A stretch of 17,327 nt of DNA, from NCBI RefSeq assembly GCF_030371585.1, contig NZ_JAUDCE010000039.1. The stretch is one strand, 5' to 3'. Below are positions 7,254-13,929 of this stretch, one piece after another. Below the pieces are notes generated by a model, which was not told the DNA's origin, did no database searches, and was given only the letters and a program-made list of their open reading frames with translations. Position 1 is the first letter of the stretch; the number at the start of each line of letters is the position of its first letter. Origin of the DNA: Megamonas hypermegale_A. Lineage in GTDB: Bacteria > Bacillota > Negativicutes > Selenomonadales > Selenomonadaceae. The position numbers and the translations under genes are program-made.

Positions 7254-7811
7254 TTATTTTCGAACTACCGGTATCAATTTTCTGCCCAATACAGCGGCGA
7301 CAATGCACAAAACAATATCGCCCGGCACTGCCAGCACAAAGCAGTACAAAAACAACGGCCAGATACCGATAGGTGTATTCAAGTAAAATTCATTTATAGC
7401 ATAAACATATATCATGCCGAACAGATACACGATAAGCAGATTGATAAAATTTGCCGTAAGCAGCCGCACCAAAGACGGTCCGGCGATTTTTTCCGTCAAT
7501 ATACCGACAATGTAACTGCCGACAGCAAAGCCGATTAAATAGCCGAAAGTCGGCTGCAAAACGTACGACGGCCCGCCGCCCTGCGTAAACACGGGAATAC
7601 CGATAAGACCGACAGCCACATAGACAATAACCGCCGTAAAACCCAGACGAGCGCCGAGCAAAAGACCGGCAAGCGTCGTAAATAATAATTGCAACGTAAA
7701 CGGACAGACCGGCACCGGTATTTTTATAAAAGCCCCGATGGCAATAAGAGCCACGAACAGGGCGCACAAAATCATATTCTTCACATTCAGCAGTTTTTTC
7801 TCTGCATACAT
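7254..7811 (-). CDS. bioY: Biotin transporter S component BioY
   Basis: BioY is the substrate-binding membrane subunit (S component) of ECF-type biotin transporters and can work with a shared energising module. The 185-residue, six-helix-like hydrophobic protein shows IPVPVCPFTLQLLFTTLAGL, GARLGFTAVIVYVAVGLIG and the signature GIPVFTQGGGPSYVLQPTFG followed by GYLIGF. ATG at 7811 is chosen because GAGGTGA lies just upstream and MYAEKKLLNVKNM leads straight into the first helix; the upstream extension overlaps the promoter. It is the first gene of bioYDA, so uptake and synthesis are co-regulated. No ECF A or T components are nearby. Confidence 0.94.
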   Translation of the reverse strand: MYAEKKLLNVKNMILCALFVALIAIGAFIKIPVPVCPFTLQLLFTTLAGLLLGARLGFTAVIVYVAVGLIGIPVFTQGGGPSYVLQPTFGYLIGFAVGSYIVGILTEKIAGPSLVRLLTANFINLLIVYLFGMIYVYAINEFYLNTPIGIWPLFLYCFVLAVPGDIVLCIVAAVLGRKLIPVVRK

Positions 7812-7845
7812 CAAAATCACCTCAGATATAAATGACCTTGAAGTT

Positions 7846-7898
7846 ATTAAACCATAAGTTTTGTACATTGTCAACCTATAAGTATTTTTAGTTTACAT
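7846..7898 (-). promoter_or_regulatory. bioY promoter with overlapping BirA-like operator
   Basis: On the minus strand TTGACA (7874-7869) and TTTAAT (7851-7846) are separated by 17 nt, close to a sigma-A consensus. The -35 is embedded in GGTTGACAA (7876-7868), which with ATGTAAACT (7898-7890) forms a dyad resembling BirA half-sites (TTGTNAACC / GGTTNACAA). The spacer is 13 nt, about 1-3 nt shorter than I recall for typical operators. Biotin-dependent repression by BirA is the natural inference. Confidence 0.65.
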
Positions 7899-7967
7899 TT
7901 ACACCATCGTAAATCATATTGCCATTAACAATTAAACAGGTTAGAATATTTTTAAGAGGTGAGTACC

Positions 7968-8381
7968 ATGAACAACGAAGAACAGATACTGCATTTACTG
8001 ACAAACCTAAACACACGTTTTGACAGTCTTGAAACCCGCATAGGCAACATTGAACAGCGGCTTGATAATATCGAACAGCGGCTCGATAGCCTTGAAATCC
8101 GTATGGATAAAGTCGAACAACGACTTGATAATCTTGAAACGGATGTCAGCGAAATCAAGGCGGATGTCAAAGAATTACAGAATAAACAAAATCTGCTGAT
8201 TAAAAACTTCGATAATAACGTTAATGAACTGCGCAAAAGCTTCGCCAGCGTCAACACTTGTGCTAATGAACTCAACCGCAAAATAGACGATTTGCAGGAC
8301 GGCTTCAACGCGCTTAATGACCGTCAATTCATAACAGAAAAAGCTGTTGCCCGTTTAAAAATAGTCAATAAGGTCGGCTGA
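7968..8381 (+). CDS. Small coiled-coil protein of unknown function
   Basis: Family not recognised. This 137-residue, highly charged protein has no signal peptide and no membrane segment. Residues about 18-75 are almost perfect heptads (RIGNIEQ, RLDNIEQ, RLDSLEI, RMDKVEQ, RLDNLET, DVSEIKA, DVKELQN), and the register continues less perfectly to about residue 120, so a long parallel coiled-coil or helical rod is expected. The DNA shows the matching 21-bp periodicity. ATG at 7968 is preferred over the in-frame GTG at 7959 because AAGAGGTGA (7954-7962) contains that GTG and sits 8 nt from the ATG. It is divergent from bioY and convergent with ilvN. Its own promoter must lie in 7875-7950, overlapping the BirA-like site region. 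No function is proposed. Confidence 0.8.
   Translation: MNNEEQILHLLTNLNTRFDSLETRIGNIEQRLDNIEQRLDSLEIRMDKVEQRLDNLETDVSEIKADVKELQNKQNLLIKNFDNNVNELRKSFASVNTCANELNRKIDDLQDGFNALNDRQFITEKAVARLKIVNKVG
8044..8143 (+). repeat. 21-bp coding repeats encoding coiled-coil heptads
   Basis: Successive 21-bp units such as AACAGCGGCTTGATAATATC and AACAGCGGCTCGATAGCCTT recur about five times and encode R-(L/M)-D-x-(I/L/V)-E-x heptads. Unit divergence increases toward the 3' end, consistent with older internal duplication. Confidence 0.7.
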
Positions 8382-8384
8382 AAT

Positions 8385-8435
8385 AAAAATGACTGTACTA
8401 TAAAGCATTGTTCTCTTTACAGTACAGTCATTTTT
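8385..8435. terminator. Bidirectional terminator between the coiled-coil gene and ilvN
   Basis: AAAAATGACTGTACT (8385-8399) and AGTACAGTCATTTTT (8421-8435) form a perfect 15-bp stem flanked by an A-run and a T-run. It serves the convergent genes on both sides. Confidence 0.9.
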
Positions 8436-8444
8436 TATATTAAC

Positions 8445-8942
8445 TTAAATATCCTTTACCGGGACAGGGCCGCGCGACATGGCGAGCGTACCGGTGCGGG
8501 CGATTTCAATAATGCCGTAGTCTTCCAGCATTTCGCAGATTGCGTCGACTTTCGTCTGACTGCCGGTCGCTTCGATTACGAGCGTTTCACGGTTCACATC
8601 GACGATTTTGGCACGGAATATATTTACGATATTGACAATATCGTTGCGGTTTGCCGGATTGGCTTTTACTTTTATCATTACGAGCTCACGATTAATGGAA
8701 TCGATATGCGTGAGATTTATAATTTTTATAACGTTGATTAATTTATTTATCTGCTTCATGACCTGTTCCACTTCATTTTCATTGTCAGCAGTAAGAACAA
8801 AGCTCATGCGCGTAACGTTTTTCTCTTCAGTATAACCTACAGATAATGTATTGATATTAAAAGAGCGGCGGCTGATTAAAGAAACGATATGGCTTAATAC
8901 GCCAGGAGTATCTTCAGCTAATAAAGTTAATTGATATTTCAT
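8445..8942 (-). CDS. ilvN: Acetolactate synthase small (regulatory) subunit
   Basis: This is the regulatory subunit of acetohydroxyacid synthase; it activates the catalytic subunit and normally confers feedback inhibition by a branched-chain amino acid. The 165-residue protein begins with an ACT domain (about residues 3-75: LLAEDTPGVLSHIVSLISRR, NINTLSVG). The usual C-terminal small-subunit domain follows (about 85-158, including RELVMIKVKA and an EMLEDYGIIEIARTG ending). Length is typical of the IlvN/IlvH family. Its ATG overlaps the ilvB stop as ATGA (8939-8942), so the subunits are translationally coupled. ilvN and ilvH cannot be told apart by sequence here. Confidence 0.95.
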   Translation of the reverse strand: MKYQLTLLAEDTPGVLSHIVSLISRRSFNINTLSVGYTEEKNVTRMSFVLTADNENEVEQVMKQINKLINVIKIINLTHIDSINRELVMIKVKANPANRNDIVNIVNIFRAKIVDVNRETLVIEATGSQTKVDAICEMLEDYGIIEIARTGTLAMSRGPVPVKDI

Positions 8943-10633
8943 TGTTCTGCCTCCAATACCATTTGGTCAAGTCGTCCACCGGCCGGAACCATCGGGAATA
9001 CATTTTCTTCATCAGGAATTAAAACCTCGATTAAAGCTGCGCCTTCGGATTTTACGATTTCCTTGAATTTTTCATTGAAAGCAGCTTTACTGTCAATGCG
9101 GTATCCTCTTACTCCCATTGCTTCTGCCAGTTTTACTAAATCTGTCTTACCGCGCAAAACGGAATGAGCATAGTGGCGGTTGTAGAACATGCGCTGCCAT
9201 TGCGCCACCATGCCGAGCATATGGTTGTTCAAAACGATTACTTTGATGTCCAAATCGTTATCGGCGAGTGTGGCAAATTCCTGGCAGTTCATCATGATAC
9301 TGCCATCACCAGTGAAAAGCACCACTTTTTTGTCCGGATTGGCAAGTTTGCTGCCGATAGCCGCCGGCAGGCCGAAGCCCATCGTGCCGAGACCGCCGGA
9401 GGTGATGAGCGTGCGTTCCTTCTGGAAATTGTAATACTGCGCCGCCCACATCTGGTGCTGGCCGACATCCGTTACGACAATCGTATTTTCATCGGAAATA
9501 TCGCTTACGGCAGTAATCACCTCTTCCGGCATAATAAATTCATCACTCTTGCGGAAAGCCAGCGGATTGTATTTCTTCACGTCAAAGATATAATCGCGCC
9601 ACGGCTGATAAATATTTTTCAGCTTATCGCTGATTACGGAAAGTTTAGCGGCAAAAAGCGGCAGCGACCAGCGCAAATCACCGACAACAGGATAATCTAC
9701 AAGTACGTTTTTATTGATTTCCGCACTGTCGATATCGAAATGAGCCACTTTGGCATTCGGCGCGAAATCGGACGTCTTGCTCGTAACGCGGTCGTCAAAG
9801 CGCGCGCCGATACCGATTAACAAATCGCTTTCCATTACGGCCGTATTAGCTGTATATGTGCCGTGCATACCTACCATGCCGAGGGACTCCGGCATATCGC
9901 ACGGCAAAGAGCCTCTGCCCATAAGACTTTCCACGACAGGAATGCCCGTCGCTTTGGCAATCTGACGGATATACGGCGCCGTATCGGATAAAATTACACC
10001 GCCGCCGACGAAGATTACCGGTTTTTCCGCTTCCTGCATGGCTTCGATTAATTTATCAATATCCTGCGTGTTGCCTTCCGTCTGCGGATGGTAGCCCGGC
10101 AGGTTCACCGTATCCGGATAAACAAAATCTATTTCCGCTTCAAATACGTCTTTGGCTATATCTATAACGACAGGACCCGGTCTGCCGGTGGAGGCAATGT
10201 AGAAAGCTTCCTTAAAAATACGCGGCAGGTCCTCAACTTTTTTTATAAGATAATTATGCTTGGTAACCGGGGCGGTAATACCGCAGACATCAGCTTCCTG
10301 GAAAGCATCGCGTCCGATAAGATGCGTCGCCACCTGTCCCGTAATACACACAAGCGGAATTGAGTCGATATTGGCTGTAGCGATACCGGTAACAAGGTTG
10401 GCAGCACCCGGGCCAGATGTGGCAAAGCATACGCCGACTTTGCCGGTAGAACGGGCATAGCCGTCAGCCGCATGGACAGCACCCTGTTCGTGTCTTGTCA
10501 GAATATGACGGAATTTATTTTGATACAGAGCATCGTACAGTGTCAACACAGCTCCGCCCGGATAACCAAAAACAAGGTCAACATTTTCTTTTTTCAGACA
10601 TTCAATAATTGCCTGAGCACCGTTCATTCTCAT
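8939..10633 (-). CDS. ilvB: Acetolactate synthase large (catalytic) subunit
   Basis: This ThDP- and FAD-dependent enzyme condenses pyruvate with pyruvate or 2-oxobutyrate, the first common step to Val/Leu and Ile. Its 564 residues show the three expected domains. The N-terminal pyrimidine-binding domain has VFGYPGGAVLTLYDAL and catalytic Glu49 in RHEQGAVHAADGYAR. The central FAD-type domain includes GIGARFDDRVTSK. The C-terminal ThDP domain has the metal-binding motif GDGSIMMNCQEFAT...NNHMLGMV. ATG at 10633 has AAGGAGG 4 nt upstream; a second in-frame ATG at 10627 is possible. It is the first gene of ilvBN. No T-box was found upstream; instead a palindromic element lies between it and the ilvC terminator. 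Confidence 0.96.
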   Translation of the reverse strand: MRMNGAQAIIECLKKENVDLVFGYPGGAVLTLYDALYQNKFRHILTRHEQGAVHAADGYARSTGKVGVCFATSGPGAANLVTGIATANIDSIPLVCITGQVATHLIGRDAFQEADVCGITAPVTKHNYLIKKVEDLPRIFKEAFYIASTGRPGPVVIDIAKDVFEAEIDFVYPDTVNLPGYHPQTEGNTQDIDKLIEAMQEAEKPVIFVGGGVILSDTAPYIRQIAKATGIPVVESLMGRGSLPCDMPESLGMVGMHGTYTANTAVMESDLLIGIGARFDDRVTSKTSDFAPNAKVAHFDIDSAEINKNVLVDYPVVGDLRWSLPLFAAKLSVISDKLKNIYQPWRDYIFDVKKYNPLAFRKSDEFIMPEEVITAVSDISDENTIVVTDVGQHQMWAAQYYNFQKERTLITSGGLGTMGFGLPAAIGSKLANPDKKVVLFTGDGSIMMNCQEFATLADNDLDIKVIVLNNHMLGMVAQWQRMFYNRHYAHSVLRGKTDLVKLAEAMGVRGYRIDSKAAFNEKFKEIVKSEGAALIEVLIPDEENVFPMVPAGGRLDQMVLEAEQ

Positions 10634-10669
10634 ATGTCCTCCTTCATGCTATATAAATACTTTTATTCG

Positions 10670-10710
10670 TTGTGCTAGTAAAACAGCTAGCCTGAGCCAG
10701 CAGTATAATA
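10670..10710. repeat. Half-palindromic element, copy A, upstream of ilvB
   Basis: TTGTGCTAG (10670-10678), then AGCTAGCCTGAG and AGCAGTATAATA (10699-10710), match the left arm of the palindrome upstream of aroA in the same order and nearly the same spacing. The matching inverted arm is missing, so this is a single-arm copy. It begins 37 bp upstream of the ilvB start and points away from ilvB, which argues against a simple promoter. Confidence 0.55.
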
Positions 10711-10756
10711 AGTTACTTTTCTAAACTTTTATAAATTGTTAGAATTTTTTATGGTG

Positions 10757-10790
10757 AAAAAAAGAGACGCTTAGCAGCATCTCTTTTTTT
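10757..10790 (-). terminator. ilvC terminator
   Basis: AAAAAAAGAGACGC (10757-10770) and GCATCTCTTTTTTT (10777-10790) form the stem with a 6-nt loop. The single non-Watson-Crick position is a C-A mismatch in the plus-strand RNA but a U-G wobble in the minus-strand RNA, which favours use downstream of ilvC. It separates ilvC from ilvBN. Confidence 0.85.
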
Positions 10791-10812
10791 GCTTATATAA
10801 CCGCCGCAAATA

Positions 10813-11823
10813 TCAGTTGTTGATAAGTTTGTCAGAATCATTCCAGCTGTAGAGTTTGCGAAGTTCTGCACCGACTTTTTCACATTCATGTTCAGCAGCT
10901 TTTTTGCGCATAGCAAGGAAGTGTGCATTGCCAGTGAGGTTTTCCGTAAGCCAGTTTTTAGCAAATGTACCGTCCTGAATATCGCTGAGAACCTGTTTCA
11001 TAGCTTTCTTCGTATCTTCAGTGATGATTTTCGGTCCAGTGATATAATCGCCGAATTCAGCAGTATTGGAAATGGAATAGCGCATTCCAGCAAAACCGCT
11101 TTCATAAATGAGGTCAACGATAAGTTTCATTTCATGGATACATTCGAAATAAGCATTGCGCGGGTCGTAGCCTGCTTCAACGAGTGTTTCAAAACCTGCC
11201 TGCATTAAAGCGCAGACACCGCCGCAGAGAACAGCCTGTTCACCGAAGAGGTCAGTTTCCGTTTCAGTTCTAAATGTAGTTTCCAAAACGCCGGCTCTGG
11301 AGCAGCCAAGACCGTTTGCATAAGCAAGTGCAAGGTCCAAAGCATTGCCCGTAGCGTCCTGATATACGGCAACAAGGCAAGGCGTACCGCGGCCTCTTAA
11401 ATATTCGCTTCTTACAGTATGGCCCGGAGCTTTCGGAGCAATCATCGTAACATCGACATCTTTCGGCGGAACAATCTGATTGAAGTGAATTGCAAAGCCG
11501 TGAGCGAACATGAGCATTTTGCCTGCTGTCAGGTTCGGTTCGATAGATTCTTTGTACATTTTAGCCTGTTTTTCATCGTTGATTAAAATCATGATGATAT
11601 CTGCCTGAGCAGCAGCTTCAGCGGCTGTGAAAACCTGAAGACCCTGTGCTTCAGCTTTTGCCCAGGATTTACTACCTTTATAAAGACCTACGATTACATC
11701 GCAGCCGGATTCTTTTAAGTTTAACGCATGTGCATGACCTTGGCTACCGTAGCCGATGACAGCGATTTTTTTGCCTTTCAGTAAGTTGAGATTGCAATCT
11801 TCCTGATAATAAATTTTTGCCAT
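10813..11823 (-). CDS. ilvC: Ketol-acid reductoisomerase (class I)
   Basis: IlvC isomerises and reduces 2-acetolactate or 2-aceto-2-hydroxybutyrate to dihydroxy acids, using Mg2+ and NAD(P)H, the step after IlvB/IlvN. The 336-residue length is that of short class I enzymes. The Rossmann motif GYGSQGHAHALNL is at residues 24-36, and the nucleotide-specificity loop GLYKGSKSWAKA carries serines usual for NADPH users. Metal ligands lie in DLFGEQAVLCGG and ECIHEMKLIVD. ATG at 11823 (MAKIYYQED) matches the family start; an open extension to 11979 runs through the T-box terminator and is rejected. AAGGAG is about 11 nt upstream, a little far. Expression is governed by the T-box leader. Confidence 0.96.
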   Translation of the reverse strand: MAKIYYQEDCNLNLLKGKKIAVIGYGSQGHAHALNLKESGCDVIVGLYKGSKSWAKAEAQGLQVFTAAEAAAQADIIMILINDEKQAKMYKESIEPNLTAGKMLMFAHGFAIHFNQIVPPKDVDVTMIAPKAPGHTVRSEYLRGRGTPCLVAVYQDATGNALDLALAYANGLGCSRAGVLETTFRTETETDLFGEQAVLCGGVCALMQAGFETLVEAGYDPRNAYFECIHEMKLIVDLIYESGFAGMRYSISNTAEFGDYITGPKIITEDTKKAMKQVLSDIQDGTFAKNWLTENLTGNAHFLAMRKKAAEHECEKVGAELRKLYSWNDSDKLINN

Positions 11824-11840
11824 GATAAAAAAACTCTCCT

Positions 11841-11854
11841 TTATGTATACCTTA
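11841..11854 (-). repeat. 14-bp direct repeat, promoter-distal copy (at the ilvC ribosome-binding site)
   Basis: TAAGGTATACATAA on the minus strand is identical to 12232-12219 at the other end of the T-box leader. This copy runs directly into AAGGAG, and GTATAC also occurs once more just upstream of it (11860-11855). Confidence 0.6.
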
Positions 11855-11896
11855 GTATACGTATGATTAATGCAAACATTCATTTGATAAATATAA

Positions 11897-12218
11897 TAAA
11901 AAATCCGTCCCCTGCTAACTAAGGGACGGACTATTATAAGCCGTGGTACCACCCAAATTTTGTCAATAGATGACAACACTCAGACTACATTCATATTTTT
12001 ATACTTCAAATTTAAATACAAATGTATTTTTCCGATAACGAGGAAAAAGCGTTTTAATTTACTGGGCATACACCGTTCAATTAAAAACCTCCCAGATGAT
12101 GTTCATTATAGTATCACACCGATTTACACCAGCCATCGGCTCTCTGTAGCTTTTTACTATGAATTACTTGTCTGTTCACAGGATTTATTATATCCAATTT
12201 CATGTTTACAACTTTACG
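11897..12218 (-). ncRNA. T-box riboswitch controlling ilvC, probable isoleucine specifier
   Basis: The minus strand carries the diagnostic T-box GGGTGGTACCACGG (about 11954-11941), preceded by AAATTT. It is followed by a terminator: TCCGTCCC (11930-11923) pairing with GGGACGGA (11911-11904) and then six Ts. Upstream is a Stem I region with AGAGAGCCGAT and GGCTGGTG (12134-12127). After it comes GAAC then ATC (12100-12098) then ATCTGGGAG, the usual context of the specifier loop; ATC reads isoleucine. The UGGU of the T-box fits a tRNA with A73. Uncharged tRNA-Ile would stabilise the antiterminator and allow ilvC transcription. The T-box itself is certain; the specifier register is less so. Confidence 0.93.
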
Positions 12219-12232
12219 TTATGTATACCTTA
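12219..12232 (-). repeat. 14-bp direct repeat, promoter-proximal copy (T-box leader start)
   Basis: This is the second copy of TAAGGTATACATAA. It overlaps the predicted -10 region of the T-box transcript, with TTGACA (12255-12250) 17 nt upstream of TAAGGT (12232-12227). Confidence 0.6.
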
Positions 12233-12255
12233 AACTATTCAATATAATTTGTCAA
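12227..12255 (-). promoter_or_regulatory. Candidate promoter of the ilvC T-box transcript
   Basis: Perfect -35 TTGACA (12255-12250), 17-nt spacer, weak -10 TAAGGT (12232-12227). TATACA at 12227-12222 is an alternative -10, but the spacing is then too long. The position just upstream of Stem I is as expected. No alternative of better quality was seen. Confidence 0.5.
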
Positions 12256-12358
12256 GTGTTTTTTTATAAACAAACTTGACCGAAACGGCTTCAAAGCAGT
12301 AAATACAATAAATGCGGCAAATTGCAAAATCTATGTGAAACAAGCCGCGGCGAACAGA

Positions 12359-12387
12359 TTTTCAATTTTTGCGGATAGTGTTATAAT
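12359..12387 (+). promoter_or_regulatory. Candidate promoter for the aroA operon
   Basis: TTTTCA (12359-12364), a 17-nt spacer and TATAAT (12382-12387) preceded by TG at 12379-12380 give an extended -10 promoter. Transcription from it would start near 12394 and place the 190-bp palindrome (12401-12592) in the leader. Confidence 0.55.
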
Positions 12388-12400
12388 TATTCCAAAAATA

Positions 12401-12592
12401 AATATTACCTGCTGCACCGGTAAAATATAAAGTTTACCAATTGTGCTAGAAAAACATCTAGTCTGTAACCAGCAGTATAATACTTTATATTCGCTGCCTG
12501 TTGTCACTTAACCTCACTAAATATAAAGTATTATACTGCTTTGGAAAATCAGTTAGCACAATAAAAATTAACCGGCGCAACAGGTAAATATT
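12401..12592. repeat. 190-bp nested palindrome (copies B and C) in the aroA leader
   Basis: The outer arms AATATTACCTG (12401-12411) and CAGGTAAATATT (12581-12592) are inverted and followed inward by CTGCACCGGT/ACCGGCGCAA. Next come TTGTGCTAG (12441-12449) and TTAGCACAA (12554-12562). The innermost arms are AGCAGTATAATACTTTATAT (from 12471) and its exact inverse ending at 12540. The centre is about 12493-12517. Arms are interrupted by short indels, as in an ageing MITE or a folded leader. It fills most of the space between the candidate promoter and aroA. Confidence 0.7.
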
Positions 12593-12614
12593 GATTTAAG
12601 AAAGGTTTGAAGCA

Positions 12615-13916
12615 ATGGATAACGTAAAAACAATTCAACCTCTGCAAAAAGGATTATCCGGTGAAATCTTAATCCCGGGCGATAAATCCGTCTCGCACCG
12701 CAGCGTGATGTTTGCCGGACTTTGCGATAGTGAAGTGAAAATAACCAATTTTCTGCATGCGGCTGACTGCATGTCGACTGTCAACTGTATGCGCTCCCTC
12801 GGCGTAAATGTGCAGGAAATTGATGAAAATACGCTGATTGTCAAAGGCAACGGTCTGCACGGTCTGAAAGAACCGCAGGGCATTATCGACGCCGGCAATT
12901 CCGGTACGACGCTCCGTCTGATGATGGGCATACTGGCTGGTCAGAAATTCCTGACGACATTTACGGGCGACGCTTCGCTCAGCCGCCGTCCAATGGGCAG
13001 AGTGATAAATCCGCTGTCGCAGATGGGCGCAAATATCGTCGGCCGCCAGAATAACAAACTGCTGCCGATTACGGTAATTCCGCCGCAGGAAAATCTGCAC
13101 GGCATTTCCTACCAGATGCCGATGGCCAGCGCGCAGGTGAAATCAGCAATCCTGCTTGCCGGTATGAATGCCGACGGTGAAACGACCGTAACGGAACCGT
13201 ACACCTCACGCGACCATACGGAACGAATGCTCACCGGCTTCGGCGTGAAATTAAAAAAATCCGGCACAAGCATTACGATTTCCAAAGTGGATAAAATGAC
13301 GGCACCGAAAGAAATTCACGTGCCGGGCGATATTTCCTCCGCCGCATTCTGGCTGGTGGCAGCTTCCATAATCGAAGGCAGCGACGTGATTTTAAAAGAT
13401 GTAGGCATAAATGAAACACGTACCGGCATCATCGACGTTCTAAACGATATGGGCGCAGATATCGAACTTCTCAATGTACGCGACGAAGTAGAACCTCTGG
13501 CTGATATTCGCGTCCGCTCGGCGCAGCTGCACGGCACGACATTCGGTGCAGACATCATGCCGCGCTTAATTGATGAAATTCCGATTATCGCCGTTGCCGC
13601 CATGTTTGCTGAAGGAACAACGGTCATCACAGGAGCAGGCGAACTGCGCGTGAAGGAAACGGACCGTTTGCAAGTTATTACGGATGAATTCAACAAAGTC
13701 TGCCCGTGCATTGAAGGCAAAGAAGACGGCATGGTCATCACCGGCGGTCAGGCCAATAATTTAAAATTTGCCCGCTGCAATTCGCATGACGACCACAGAA
13801 TTGCCATGGCACTTGCCGTTTTAGGCGCTGCCGGAGCCGGTATCGAAATTGAAAACAGCGACTGCGTCAATATTTCCTATCCTACATTTTATAAAATCCT
13901 CGCTCAATTTGAATAA
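12615..13916 (+). CDS. aroA: 3-phosphoshikimate 1-carboxyvinyltransferase (EPSP synthase)
   Basis: AroA transfers the enolpyruvyl group of PEP to shikimate-3-phosphate, the sixth shikimate step toward chorismate. The 433 residues contain GDKSVSHRS (22-30), AGNSGTTLRLM, GDASLSRRPMGR, SAQVKSAILLAGM, RDHTERML, ELRVKETDR and HDDHRIAMA. The combination GDKS, SAQVK, RDHTE and NETR is the published signature of class II EPSP synthases (Bacillus, Staphylococcus, Agrobacterium CP4 type). ATG at 12615 follows AAAGG at about 10 nt and lies at the usual family start. It heads a plus-strand cluster, with cmk starting 13 bp after its stop. Confidence 0.97.
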   Translation: MDNVKTIQPLQKGLSGEILIPGDKSVSHRSVMFAGLCDSEVKITNFLHAADCMSTVNCMRSLGVNVQEIDENTLIVKGNGLHGLKEPQGIIDAGNSGTTLRLMMGILAGQKFLTTFTGDASLSRRPMGRVINPLSQMGANIVGRQNNKLLPITVIPPQENLHGISYQMPMASAQVKSAILLAGMNADGETTVTEPYTSRDHTERMLTGFGVKLKKSGTSITISKVDKMTAPKEIHVPGDISSAAFWLVAASIIEGSDVILKDVGINETRTGIIDVLNDMGADIELLNVRDEVEPLADIRVRSAQLHGTTFGADIMPRLIDEIPIIAVAAMFAEGTTVITGAGELRVKETDRLQVITDEFNKVCPCIEGKEDGMVITGGQANNLKFARCNSHDDHRIAMALAVLGAAGAGIEIENSDCVNISYPTFYKILAQFE

Positions 13917-13929
13917 TACAGGTGATAAT

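Noticed and set aside
7240..7308. N-terminal extension of bioD
   Set aside because: It lies inside bioY and precedes the normal P-loop start; the ribosome-binding site fits ATG 7239 or 7230.
8044..8143. Regular short repeats considered as CRISPR
   Set aside because: They are 21-bp in-frame coding units without spacers, giving coiled-coil heptads.
10634..10756. T-box or attenuator before ilvB
   Set aside because: No GGGTGGTACC-type core or terminator/antiterminator pair is present in this gap.
11824..11979. N-terminal extension of ilvC
   Set aside because: It would translate the T-box terminator; the family starts at MAKIYYQED.
11960..12247. Plus-strand 95-codon open frame opposite the ilvC leader
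   Set aside because: It is antisense to the T-box RNA, has no family resemblance and no convincing ribosome-binding site.
304..12540. TATAAT inside the GCAGTATAATA repeats as a common promoter
   Set aside because: Copies point toward the gene in some cases and away in others, and no -35 at usual spacing is shared.
13849..13929. N-terminal extension of cmk into aroA
   Set aside because: The cytidylate kinase family begins just before the P-loop, and AGGTGA supports ATG 13930.
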